Shown here piece by piece: positions 49,787 to 57,867 of a DNA stretch of 64,000 nt (the stretch's first letter is position 1; every line of letters starts with the position of its first letter). The stretch comes from Cellulomonadaceae bacterium (GTDB taxonomy: Bacteria; Actinomycetota; Actinomycetes; Actinomycetales; Cellulomonadaceae). A program made the position numbers and the translations under genes. The DNA is taken from contig JAIRQO010000011.1 in assembly GCA_031256435.1 (NCBI GenBank), positions 1-64,000 of the forward strand, read 5' to 3'. The notes under the pieces were generated by a model, which was not told the DNA's origin, did not search any database, and worked only from the letters and a program-made list of their open reading frames with translations.

Positions 49787-50041
49787 ATGAGAACATTGAC
49801 TGCCACCCAGGCGTCACGGGGTTTCTCCGCGCTGCTCGATGACATTGAGCGCAACGCCGAACCTGTGGTGATTGAACGCGATGGAGTGCCGGTTGCCCAA
49901 GTCATGCCGTTCCCCTTGTTCAATGCCGGCGGCCTGCGGCGCGAACTCGTCAACTTCAGAGGCTCCGGAGATGATTCCCTAGGACAAGAGATCGCGTCTG
50001 TACGGGCCCAACTCACCTTGGACAACCCGTGGTCCGATTAA
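49787..50041 (+). CDS. vapB: Phd/YefM-family antitoxin (VapB-type)
   Basis: An 84-residue antitoxin with the Phd/YefM N-terminus T-A-T-Q-A-S-R-G-F-S-A-L-L-D-D-I-E and P-V-V-I-E-R-D-G-V-P-V-A, and a disordered C-terminus ending P-W-S-D. It binds DNA and neutralises the PIN toxin, whose GTG start lies inside its last codons (13-nt overlap). Confidence 0.85.
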   Translation: MRTLTATQASRGFSALLDDIERNAEPVVIERDGVPVAQVMPFPLFNAGGLRRELVNFRGSGDDSLGQEIASVRAQLTLDNPWSD

Positions 50042-50445
50042 TCCTTGACACCACCGTTCTTATCGATCTTGAGCGGGACGGCAGCCTGCCGACACTGATC
50101 AATGACAATGCCGACATTGCCGTTGCCGCAGTATCGATTGCCGAGTTCGCCTACGGGGTGATTGCGGCGCGGCGTCGCCGTGACAGCCGTGCAGAAAACT
50201 CCAGGCGGCAAGTACTTGATGCTGTGATGCGCCGTGTCCACGTGCTGTCCTACACCCGGGACACGGCCATCGAACACGCGGCCCTACTCGATCATTGCCG
50301 TGCATCCGGCACACCTCGTGGCGCCCACGATCTCGTGATAGCAGCCCACGCCTGCGAGACCGGCCGCGCAATCGTGACATCAGACGCCAAGGCCCGCTTT
50401 GACGATCTTCCAGGAGTGCACGTAGCCCAGGTTCACCATCGTTAG
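50029..50445 (+). CDS. vapC: PIN-domain toxin VapC
   Basis: A 138-residue PIN ribonuclease. The acidic residues are in I-L-D-T-T-V-L-I-D, S-I-A-E-F-A-Y-G, A-H-D-L-V-I-A-A and T-S-D-A-K-A-R-F-D-D-L. The GTG start at 50029 overlaps the antitoxin gene. VapC toxins cleave tRNA or rRNA; the target cannot be predicted. Confidence 0.85.
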   Translation: MVRLILDTTVLIDLERDGSLPTLINDNADIAVAAVSIAEFAYGVIAARRRRDSRAENSRRQVLDAVMRRVHVLSYTRDTAIEHAALLDHCRASGTPRGAHDLVIAAHACETGRAIVTSDAKARFDDLPGVHVAQVHHR

Positions 50446-50515
50446 CCCATAGGATCACGGCCCTGAGGGGTCGCAGCATCTGTGCCTCACACGTCACGTT
50501 GAGCACCCCCAACCC

Positions 50516-50842
50516 CGTCATGATGTTGCGTATCCGTAGGCGAAGTCGCAGCATCTCCATCTGGCCGAACCTCGTATTACTCGCGCAATGAGGCCCCATA
50601 GCACTACTAGCCCAGGGTTCGACGACGATGGAAGGGTGAGTGCCTCCCCTCGTCATCCTGTGCGGAGCAAAGCGGAGTCGCAGGATCTCTACCCGCCGTC
50701 GGTTGAGGAGCCCGCAGGGCGTCTCGAAACCACGGCCCCGCTGCCGCCCCGGCGGTTGAGCCAGGCGCGTCAGCGCCGACGGTCGAAACCCCGGCGTAGC
50801 CCCGTCATCCTGCGCGGAGCGCAGCGAAGTCGCAGGATCTCT
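50516..50842. repeat. cluster of dispersed palindromic repeats (A, A, B, B, A)
   Basis: Module A copies lie at 50516-50557 (degenerate), 50651-50689 and 50803-50842. Module B copies lie at 50698-50732 (GGTTGAGGAG variant) and 50754-50792 (GGTTGAGCCAG to GGTCGAAACC). No ORF in this stretch is credible. Confidence 0.75.
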
Positions 50843-50938
50843 GCCCAGCCCACTCACACTGTCTCTAGTCTGACCTGCGGCTTTAGTGTCCCGTGAATCA
50901 ACGGCAGCCAGAACATGGTTCACGAATCACTGAAATGG

Positions 50939-50968
50939 TTGCGGCTAGGTAACGTCTACGCGTACTGT
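50939..50968 (+). promoter_or_regulatory. putative promoter of the large ncRNA
   Basis: TTGCGG (50939-50944) and TACTGT (50963-50968) with an 18-bp spacer. A start near 50975 falls just before the first GNRA hairpin. Moderate match only. Confidence 0.4.
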
Positions 50969-50974
50969 TCTTCT

Positions 50975-51625
50975 TGTCGTCGGAAACGACGACGAAACAC
51001 ACCGACCCAGCAGGTCAAGCGGTAGAACCGTAGACATGGTGCACCGTTGGAGCCTCGCAAGGGTTTCGACGAAGGTCGGTGAGATTCTTCTCCACCAGGA
51101 CATGCTCACGGGTATGGTCTGGGAGCGAGAGCCCCAACGACAGTGAGACGAGCGGTAGAACCGTGGTAACACTTCGTCGCTTGAAGAATCGCCCATCGGG
51201 AAGGCCACAAACCTTCACCAAAGGACAAGGGGTCAATCTTGCCGCTTGCATTGTCTGGCTACGTGCCGAATGTGAGGGAGTCGGAAAGATATGTTCTGCC
51301 GGAGTTAAGCAAGTCACTGGTGTTGGTGACCCTGGACAGGATACGTTCCGCAGACAGCCAACCCGCATCACGGTGCGGACAACCCCCAGTGAAAGCCCTG
51401 ACACTTGATGTGGTGAGGATACGTTCCCCACAGCAAGCACCAACACGAGGTTCCACCCCACCAGATGAGAACCAATGCTGGCAGGCCACCCCGGAGCGTG
51501 ACCCCATCCCCACGGAGAAGGACAGCGACTCCCCCAGGGAAACCTTGGCAACAACCAAGCAAACCCGGGAAGCAACGGTGCCAAACAAAAGCCCGACCCA
51601 TGAACAACCATGGGATCGGGCTTTT
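50975..51625 (+). ncRNA. candidate large structured noncoding RNA, about 650 nt
   Basis: This stretch has no convincing ORF but dense RNA-like structure on the plus strand. A 7-bp stem capped by GAAA lies at 50976-50993 and a GUG-GUAA-CAC hairpin at 51163-51172, both with GNRA loops. The hairpin CGGTAGAACCG occurs twice (51020 and 51153), and AGGATACGTTCC with a UACG loop twice (51338 and 51416), each flanked by a closing stem. Nested long-range helices are 51229-51235/51499-51505, 51248-51258/51461-51478 and 51320-51328/51438-51446. A strong terminator ends it. I do not recognise an Rfam family: the conserved cores of RNase P RNA, tmRNA, 6S RNA and group II domain V are not seen. Large ornate RNAs such as GOLLD or ROOL are the closest concept. 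Function unknown. Confidence 0.6.
51587..51625 (+). terminator. strong intrinsic terminator of the ncRNA, possibly bidirectional
   Basis: AAAAGCCCG (51587-51595) pairs with CGGGCTTTT (51617-51625), and CCCATG (51597-51602) with CATGGG (51609-51614), leaving a 6-nt loop. T-rich sequence follows on both strands, so it could also end the R-M transcript coming from the right. Confidence 0.85.
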
Positions 51626-51648
51626 CGTTTACCCCAAAACACCCACCC

Positions 51649-51910
51649 TGTCATGCTGTCGCGGAGTCGCAGCATCTCCGCCCAGCCCACTTGCATCCAG
51701 GCGGTTGAGCCAGTGAGCAAAGCGAACGACGGTCGAAACCCCAGCGATCATACTGTCGCGGAGCCGTAGGCGCAGTCGCAGGATCTCTATCCGGCGAACC
51801 CCGTTTTACTCGCGTTAAGAGGCCCCATCACGCGATCAACCCAGGGTTCGACGAACGTGGGGCGGCTTCAACCGTTCGTAGTTTCGAGATGCCCTCCGGG
51901 CTCCTCAACC
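51649..51910. repeat. cluster of dispersed palindromic repeats (A, B, A, B)
   Basis: Module A at 51649-51678 and 51746-51787; module B at 51703-51742 and, as the variant GTTTCGAGATGCCC ... GGGCTCCTCAACC, at 51880-51910. They fill the gap between the ncRNA terminator and the R-M gene. Confidence 0.75.
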
Positions 51911-51933
51911 GACGAACAGCCCACACGTCACCG

Positions 51934-54900
51934 TCACTCCATCGTCTTGACGTTGCCCTCAATAAAGGCAATCTCCTCCTCGGTGAGGCCATATTTCTTG
52001 TACAACTGCTGGTCGATCTCCGGGATCGGCTTGCTCCAGTCGATGTCCGACGACGATGTGAAGTCCTGTGTGGGAACATTACGGTGTGTTTTTCGAAGTG
52101 CATTCTGATCAACGAGCAGGGTTCCCATCAGTGCACGGTAGAACCTCGTACTCAAATACTTACGACAGTTCGTAGCACACTGTCGATTGTCGAACCCGAT
52201 CATGAGGAACTTATCTGTGAACGCCTCGCCAGGTAAGAGTAACCAGTTTAATTCTGATTGCTTGTTGCCGGTAGCCTTGAATACTACCTTGTAACTGTCC
52301 AGATCGGCTCCGTACTTGATGTCCCAATAGCTGTCTTGCCCATTAATCCAGTAGAAGTCCTCCTTAGTTTTCGCGTCGAGCAGTTTCTCTGACACGAGTA
52401 CCTTTGTTTGGCAAATACCCCTTGGAAAATGATGAATAGCTGGGTTTCCGACCTTGTCTGCCTTGGTAAAATGTTTTCCGCCAACACCAAGGTTCCTTTG
52501 CGGAGAAACCATGCTGGTCATTGACACGTCCTCGCTTGCTGGGCGAACCTTGTCGACTATCGAAACCAGACTCGTCGGGTGCGAAGAATAGAACTCGAGC
52601 TTCTCGTACTGGTACTTACCCACAAACTTCACTGCCCTGTCTATTCCAAAGACGGTGAGGTCAGGTTCCGGGTATTTCTCACCGGTATTGTCGAACGAGG
52701 TGATCGTAACGGACCCTGTGCTCGCACCTGGAAACACATCATCCTCACGCAACATTATTGAACGTAGATTCTGGTCCTTTGCCCAACGTGACTTAGCAAC
52801 ATTCAACCTAATTCCGCCCTTCACCCAACCTGCTGGGTGAATCATGACAACACGTTGCGCAACCTCGTTGGCTTTCATCACGAACCGGTGATATATCTGG
52901 TTCTTCATTCGTGTGCCAGTATCTTCGTGGTAAGGCGGGTTGCCGATGACTACGTCGAACTTCTTCATGGTGTCCTTGTTGTTGGGTTCCGTGGTTTCGA
53001 CCGTCGGCCGCTGCACAGCCTGGCTCAACCAGTCGGTAGGCAGTTCTCGGAAATCACCTACGCGGAAGTGGCCGGAACCTTCCAGCCATGCCTTGCGTTC
53101 CGGGATTCCGCCCGAGACGGCTTCGATGGTGATGAGGCGAAGGATTTCGCTGGGGCTGAGCGTGAACACCTGGGTGGTGAGGATGTGCTTAAGTCGCTCG
53201 TCGGGGTCTGGAATTTGCTCAGCTAGACCCTTGTCCAGCCGGCGCACCAACTCCATGATGAACACGCCGGCCTTGGAAAACAGGTCAGCAAAAGTGGTGG
53301 TGCTACCCGTGAAGATGCCTGGATTCTCAGTTTCTAGGGTGTCCACCATCATCTCCACTGCGTCCCGTGGCGTGAACACCAAGGAGGGTTTCTGCCGAGG
53401 TATGTAGTCGAAGATGTCCTCAAGCAATGACTCGTCGAAGTAGTCCGCCAACTCGGCCTTCTTGGCCAGAAACTCAACTATCGACTGATCGAAGACCACC
53501 TCGTCGAACAGGCCAGGGATGACGGTTTCGGTGCCGTCGTCCTCGGTGATGGTCTGTCCGTCGCGCAGGAGGCGGAACTCGGCCTCGGTGATGCCGGTGA
53601 CCTCAGTAAAAACGTCGTCATCCGTGTAGTCGTCGAAGTTGGCCAGGCGCATGTTAGCGTCGCCGTAGGCCATGAGGAACATGGGAATGGTGCGGGCAAA
53701 TCCGCGCAGGTGCGCCCTTGCCTTGTCGATTTCGGCGTCAGCGCGCTTAGTCTCGCGGCGCGTCTCCTCATCTCTGACCAGGTTCGGGACCGCGGTCTCG
53801 AAGGTGTAAGAGATAAGCTCCTTGATTTCGCCGTCGAACCGCTCCTTCGCCTGCTCGATGCGAGCAGTGATTGCGGCTCGTTCCGCTTGGGCGGTCTCGG
53901 CCTCCAAGTTGCTGGTCAGGCTGGCCAACTCGCTGCGGTGCGAGAGGCGGGCCCGCTCGGCGTCGGAGACGAACTCAGCCACCTCTCGGGAGACTGCGGC
54001 CGCGTCGCGGGACTTGGCCTGGTATGCGCCGGCCGCCTCTGCCCGCACCGTCGTCACGACCGCCTTGACCTGCCTGCCAAGCGCGGCAACGTCGAGGTCT
54101 ACATCGATGCGATCCGGGTACTCGAAGTCGATCCTCTCCGGGGCGAACTTCTTAACCTGCGAGTTGACCACGATCTCATCGGGGACGACGTTGCCTTGCT
54201 CATCCTGAGTGATGGGCTTCTCCGGCGCGGAGAACTCCACTGTCTCGCCGATCGTCCTTCCCGGCTTGACGGCGGGCATCTTGTTCAGAATCGGGGCGAG
54301 TTGGGCGGCGTAACGGAAGATGCCGCCGACGTGCTCGAACAACAGGTTGCACATGAACCCCTTGCGGACCACCTCGCGCGCCTTGTTGGCGCGGGGGAAC
54401 TGCAGGACCTGGGCGGCGTCGAGCTCGATCATCTGGCCCTGGGCGTCCTCGCCGATGACGGGGAAGAAGTTGAGCAGCCGCTTGATCGCCTCCTGCTTCG
54501 GCTCATCCTCTCCCGAGTCCTTGGTCTGGCCGAGGTTGGTGGCGAACTTCTCGTAAACCTCCAGGGTTCGCTCGGGGGCGAAGTCGTAGACGTAGGCGTT
54601 CTGCTTGGTCACCATCTTGCCGTCACGCACGTAGGTGTGCGGGTTCTGCGCCCGGAAGGCTGCCTGCATGTACTGGCTGGCACTCGAGAGGTTGGCCAGC
54701 ATCACCACGGCCGTCCACTCGGGGATCGTGACCCCCGTGGTTAGCTGCCCGACCGAGAGGGTGATGGTGCGGGTTCCCTTCGCCTCGGCCTCCTTAATGG
54801 CCTCTCTTACTCGCTGGAGGGACTGCCCCACCGATTTCTCGTCGTCGTCGGTCTTGCCGTCGCCGGCCGCGATGACCACCTTGTACTGCTCGAAGGCGGG

Positions 54901-56310
54901 GTGGTCTGCGAGCATCTTGTCCAGGGCTTTGACCGAACTGACCCGGTTTAGAAGCCAGAAGGTGTGTCGGTTCTCGTCACGCAGCGCCTTGGTGGAGAAC
55001 GGGTACTGCGCGTTACTGGTGAGGCGGTCCAAGAACTTGCGAACCTCGGCCTCGTGCTCGAAGTCACCATTTGGTTTGGTGGCGAAGAACTCCCCCAGGT
55101 TGAACGCGAAGTCGAGGTCTTCGCTGTTCTCGGCGGCGGCCGCCCCGCGTGAGAGGTCGTCGACGATCATCCGCGACATCTGATAAGTCAGCAGGTTGAG
55201 GCGCGGGAGCGACTCGTAGGGGTTCTCCTCGTACTCGCGGCCCTCGTCGGCTCGGGCCTTGACGGCTTCAGGGTTGTCCCAGTTGGCCCGTGCCTCGCAT
55301 TCGTCCTCGTAGGTCCAGTGGAAGACGGCCTCGTCCGGGAACTTGCCTTGAGCCAGGGCGCGGAACGGCGTGCCGGACAGGTGCAGGATGTGGCGAGCGC
55401 TGATCTGCTCGAGAGCGACGTCGGTCTTGATGGTGTCGACGCCCTCGTGAGCCTCGTCGATGACCAGGAGGTCCCAAGTGAAAGACACCTTTTCGTCCTT
55501 GATGTGCTTCAACTTGTCATGGGTGCCACCGAAGTACTGGGACCCCTTGAGGTCTTGCAGGGAGAGGAACTCGATCAACCGCTTGTCTGGGGCTTCGAAC
55601 TTATCCCACTGCTGCCTGGACATTGGATGCCGGTCCTTGAGTGACGGGGAGTCGGAGACGAACTGGTAGGTGGTCTGGTGCGCAATGAACTTCTGGTAGT
55701 CGTCGAACCACGAGTTGGCGATGGCCGGCCGGTTGGTCACGATCAGGACCGTCGTCGCGTCGAGGCGCCGCGCTAACTCGTAGGTTGCTAGGGACTTCCC
55801 GAAGCGGGGCTTGGCATTCCACAGAATCTCTTTGACGCCGCCGTTGAAGGCCCGCAACGCCATCTCTACGGCGTCCTGCTGCTCGTCTCGTAAGACGTAG
55901 TCACTACTGTCCGTGCTGGAAACCGGGGGGTAGTCGTGCTTCACGAAACTTTGGTAGTAGTCCAGCGACGCATGCGGCGCGGTCTGCAAGTGGAACCACT
56001 CAGGACGTTTGCCTCCGCCCGTGGTCTCCTTGGCTGCCCGCTCGACTCCCTGCTGCTGCAGGTAGCGATGGAACTCGTCGTCCTTGAAGAAGCCACCGTC
56101 GATGAAGCGTGCGGTCTGCTCCCAGAGGATCTCCTTGGGGATGCCGAGCTCGGTAGCCTGCTGCTTGATGCGGGTGGCTGCAGACTCCTGCTCGGTGTAA
56201 CCGATCTTCTCCCAGCCATCGCGCTCCGGGATCCGGCCCACCGGGTACTGGTATGAGTACAGCTTGGGGTCCACCGCGCGATAGGTGTCAGGCTGGCGGT
56301 AGTCACTCAT
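51934..56310 (-). CDS. fused GIY-YIG-like nuclease / SF2 helicase / N6-adenine methylase restriction enzyme
   Basis: A 1458-residue multidomain protein. Residues 16-60 (L-Y-S-Y-Q-Y-P, then E-K-I-G-Y-T and R-I-K) resemble a T5orf172/MUG113-type GIY-YIG nuclease. A superfamily 2 helicase follows with P-R-F-G-K-S at 168-173, D-E-A-H at 285-288, S-G-T-P at 312-315 and a motif VI-like Q-A-A-F-R-A-Q-N. The middle is coiled coil. The C-terminal methylase has F-T-P-R-D, motif I D1009-L-F-S-K-A-G-V-F and N1124-P-P-Y. This is the architecture of a single-chain ATP-dependent restriction-modification enzyme. Start ATG 56310, with AAAGG upstream; the frame to 56349 overlaps the small methylase gene. It is transcribed with that gene, 13 nt apart. 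Confidence 0.85.
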   Translation of the reverse strand: MSDYRQPDTYRAVDPKLYSYQYPVGRIPERDGWEKIGYTEQESAATRIKQQATELGIPKEILWEQTARFIDGGFFKDDEFHRYLQQQGVERAAKETTGGGKRPEWFHLQTAPHASLDYYQSFVKHDYPPVSSTDSSDYVLRDEQQDAVEMALRAFNGGVKEILWNAKPRFGKSLATYELARRLDATTVLIVTNRPAIANSWFDDYQKFIAHQTTYQFVSDSPSLKDRHPMSRQQWDKFEAPDKRLIEFLSLQDLKGSQYFGGTHDKLKHIKDEKVSFTWDLLVIDEAHEGVDTIKTDVALEQISARHILHLSGTPFRALAQGKFPDEAVFHWTYEDECEARANWDNPEAVKARADEGREYEENPYESLPRLNLLTYQMSRMIVDDLSRGAAAAENSEDLDFAFNLGEFFATKPNGDFEHEAEVRKFLDRLTSNAQYPFSTKALRDENRHTFWLLNRVSSVKALDKMLADHPAFEQYKVVIAAGDGKTDDDEKSVGQSLQRVREAIKEAEAKGTRTITLSVGQLTTGVTIPEWTAVVMLANLSSASQYMQAAFRAQNPHTYVRDGKMVTKQNAYVYDFAPERTLEVYEKFATNLGQTKDSGEDEPKQEAIKRLLNFFPVIGEDAQGQMIELDAAQVLQFPRANKAREVVRKGFMCNLLFEHVGGIFRYAAQLAPILNKMPAVKPGRTIGETVEFSAPEKPITQDEQGNVVPDEIVVNSQVKKFAPERIDFEYPDRIDVDLDVAALGRQVKAVVTTVRAEAAGAYQAKSRDAAAVSREVAEFVSDAERARLSHRSELASLTSNLEAETAQAERAAITARIEQAKERFDGEIKELISYTFETAVPNLVRDEETRRETKRADAEIDKARAHLRGFARTIPMFLMAYGDANMRLANFDDYTDDDVFTEVTGITEAEFRLLRDGQTITEDDGTETVIPGLFDEVVFDQSIVEFLAKKAELADYFDESLLEDIFDYIPRQKPSLVFTPRDAVEMMVDTLETENPGIFTGSTTTFADLFSKAGVFIMELVRRLDKGLAEQIPDPDERLKHILTTQVFTLSPSEILRLITIEAVSGGIPERKAWLEGSGHFRVGDFRELPTDWLSQAVQRPTVETTEPNNKDTMKKFDVVIGNPPYHEDTGTRMKNQIYHRFVMKANEVAQRVVMIHPAGWVKGGIRLNVAKSRWAKDQNLRSIMLREDDVFPGASTGSVTITSFDNTGEKYPEPDLTVFGIDRAVKFVGKYQYEKLEFYSSHPTSLVSIVDKVRPASEDVSMTSMVSPQRNLGVGGKHFTKADKVGNPAIHHFPRGICQTKVLVSEKLLDAKTKEDFYWINGQDSYWDIKYGADLDSYKVVFKATGNKQSELNWLLLPGEAFTDKFLMIGFDNRQCATNCRKYLSTRFYRALMGTLLVDQNALRKTHRNVPTQDFTSSSDIDWSKPIPEIDQQLYKKYGLTEEEIAFIEGNVKTME

Positions 56311-56323
56311 GATCGTGGCCTTT

Positions 56324-57001
56324 CTACAGGTGGGTTTTGCGGTGGACATGGTCGATGCGGCAGATGGCGTAGTCCGGGACGGCGGGCTCGTCGAACATGG
56401 AGAAGAGCGTTTCCTTCTGCCTGGCCTTGGGTGGCGGCGGGGCCGCTGCCTCGCGCAGGGAACGCAGGGTGAACGGTTCTCGGCGTACCTGGCCGGGGAA
56501 GTTCTTGACGCGGTGCCACCAGGAAAACGTCAGTGGTGCCCCCGTGGGGTCCTCAGCGGTGAGGGTGTTGCCTTGGAGAATGTTCCGAGAAATGAGGAAC
56601 TCGGCCGCATGATGCTCGTTGGTGCGTGAACCGCAGCCAATCTGATGTTTGACGCAGAAGGTCTCAAAGACCTCCAGCATCGCTGCCTGGGCATCGGCAT
56701 GGTTATCCGCTAGAAGTTCCACCCCGTAGATGGAAGCGAGGGCAAAGAGGGCCTCCTGACCTAGGTACCGCTGAACAATCCGGCGCTCTATCGCGTGGAG
56801 TTTTCGTTTAAGGATTGCGGTGAGGAAGTTGCCATCGCCTGCTGCCGGCTCAAAGAAGGTCCTGTCCGTGATCTCGAGATCATCCTTGACCAGGTCCAGC
56901 ATGGTTTTGACCATGTGCGGAGGCGTATTGACCTCGCCGTAGGTACGGACGCGGTGCTTGCTCTTGATGAGCGAACTCGTTGCGGCGGTATCCACGTCCA
57001 T
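56324..57001 (-). CDS. small N6-methylase-like R-M subunit (motif I only)
   Basis: A 225-residue protein with G-E-V-N-T-P-P (residues 22-28) and the SAM-binding motif F-E51-P-A-A-G-D-G-N-F59 of N6-adenine methylases, but no N-P-P-Y catalytic motif. Its partner downstream has N-P-P-Y. It may supply SAM binding, specificity or a regulatory role in a heteromeric complex. Start ATG 57001 or TTG 57016. Its promoter lies in the palindromic region shared with the divergent XRE gene. Confidence 0.75.
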   Translation of the reverse strand: MDVDTAATSSLIKSKHRVRTYGEVNTPPHMVKTMLDLVKDDLEITDRTFFEPAAGDGNFLTAILKRKLHAIERRIVQRYLGQEALFALASIYGVELLADNHADAQAAMLEVFETFCVKHQIGCGSRTNEHHAAEFLISRNILQGNTLTAEDPTGAPLTFSWWHRVKNFPGQVRREPFTLRSLREAAAPPPPKARQKETLFSMFDEPAVPDYAICRIDHVHRKTHL

Positions 57002-57006
57002 TCGGA

Positions 57007-57044
57007 CATGGTACAAGTACCAGGTACTTGAACCATGGTACTTG
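57007..57044. promoter_or_regulatory. palindromic operator between R-M genes and XRE controller
   Basis: CAAGTACC-a-GGTACTTG (57014-57030) is a perfect 17-bp palindrome; a third half site GGTACTTG lies at 57037-57044, and CATGGTAC occurs at 57007-57014 and 57034-57041. The sites overlap the possible starts of both divergent genes, the layout of a controller-protein (C-box) switch. Confidence 0.7.
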
Positions 57045-57328
57045 CGCCCCGTGGCGGCCAGACTGGCGGCGTGCCCCGAGTCCCATCCCCCGCCGCTGCG
57101 CAGATTGGTCGCAATATCACCGTGTATCGCAACGCCAAAGGGTGGACCCGAGACAAGTTGGCGGGCGAGTCCGGCGTGGAGTCATCGAATCTCGCGCATC
57201 ACGAGGCGGGCCGCGCCATGGTCTCAGTGCCCACGCTGGTCAAGCTGGCCACAGCTCTCCAAACGGACCCCGGAAACCTCCTCGTCGGGGTGACACCAGA
57301 ACTCCTGAGCCAGAAATACCCTCAGTGA
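57035..57328 (+). CDS. XRE-family regulator, putative R-M controller protein
   Basis: Up to 97 residues. The helix-turn-helix covers A-Q-I-G-R-N-I-T-V-Y to L-Q-T-D-P-G-N-L-L, with recognition helix S-N-L-A-H-H-E-A-G-R. The protein is small, like C-proteins of restriction systems, and is divergent from the R-M genes with a palindromic operator in between. The start is ATG 57035 or GTG 57071; only the shorter form is compact. Its last 15 codons are duplicated 964 bp downstream. Confidence 0.7.
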   Translation: MVLAPRGGQTGGVPRVPSPAAAQIGRNITVYRNAKGWTRDKLAGESGVESSNLAHHEAGRAMVSVPTLVKLATALQTDPGNLLVGVTPELLSQKYPQ

Positions 57329-57367
57329 TCATTCAGCACTGAGTCGGCGCGATGCCATGCGGTTGCT
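57284..57367. repeat. direct repeat, left copy, at the 3' end of the XRE gene
   Basis: About 84 bp covering the codons for V-T-P-E-L-L-S-Q-K-Y-P and downstream sequence. It matches 58248-58331 with roughly a dozen mismatches. The two copies flank the vapBC pair at 57433-58123. Confidence 0.8.
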
Positions 57368-57432
57368 CACCCGAGTCCGAAGCGGGGGCAGCGGAGGACC
57401 TAGGGCTCAGATGTGGAAGCCTCGGGCCATCA

Positions 57433-57867
57433 TCACGGCAATGGGAGCGGGACCTCGTGGATGGCGAGCAGCGAATCCAAGCCTTGATAATCACGGGGAT
57501 TCGTGGTGAATAGGCTGAGCCCGTTCGCCCTGGCCGTTGCCGCTATCATCAGGTCAGCGACCCGACGACGAGGGTTGCGACCATAGCTCCTGACGGCCGC
57601 ATGGATGATGCCGAAAGCGTGAGCCGCCCTCGCATCGTAGGGGATTGGATCAAACTCGTATTCGGTGCGCTGGAGATGGTCGAGTCGGACAGCCCTGGTC
57701 TCGATGGCCTCGGGCGAATCACCAACCACTGCTTGGACGCCTGCCGCTAGTTCGCCGATGGAGATAGTGGACACCGCCATGGTGGCCGGCAGGAACGCTA
57801 CGTCCAGGTCTGATCGGAGGATCAGGATGTTGGTATCTACGAGACCAACCGTGGAATTACTGCTCAT
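57433..57867 (-). CDS. vapC: PIN-domain toxin VapC, second pair
   Basis: A 144-residue PIN ribonuclease: L-V-D-T-N-I-L-I at the N-terminus, S-I-G-E-L-A-A-G, V-A-D-L-M-I-A-A and T-N-P-R-D-Y at the C-terminal acid cluster. Start ATG 57867 (M-S-S-N-S) overlaps the antitoxin stop by 11 nt; the open frame to 57930 lies within the antitoxin. Confidence 0.85.
   Translation of the reverse strand: MSSNSTVGLVDTNILILRSDLDVAFLPATMAVSTISIGELAAGVQAVVGDSPEAIETRAVRLDHLQRTEYEFDPIPYDARAAHAFGIIHAAVRSYGRNPRRRVADLMIAATARANGLSLFTTNPRDYQGLDSLLAIHEVPLPLP

Noticed and set aside
50975..51625. RNase P RNA, tmRNA, 6S RNA or a group II intron
   Set aside because: The conserved cores I would expect (the P4-region boxes of rnpB, a tmRNA tag reading frame, the AGC triad of domain V) are not found, and no reverse transcriptase is encoded.
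51015..51769. Open frames on both strands over the ncRNA (51015-51611 minus, 51239-51769 plus)
   Set aside because: Composition is not protein-like, no family is recognisable, they overlap each other, and the plus-strand frame runs through the terminator and a palindromic repeat.
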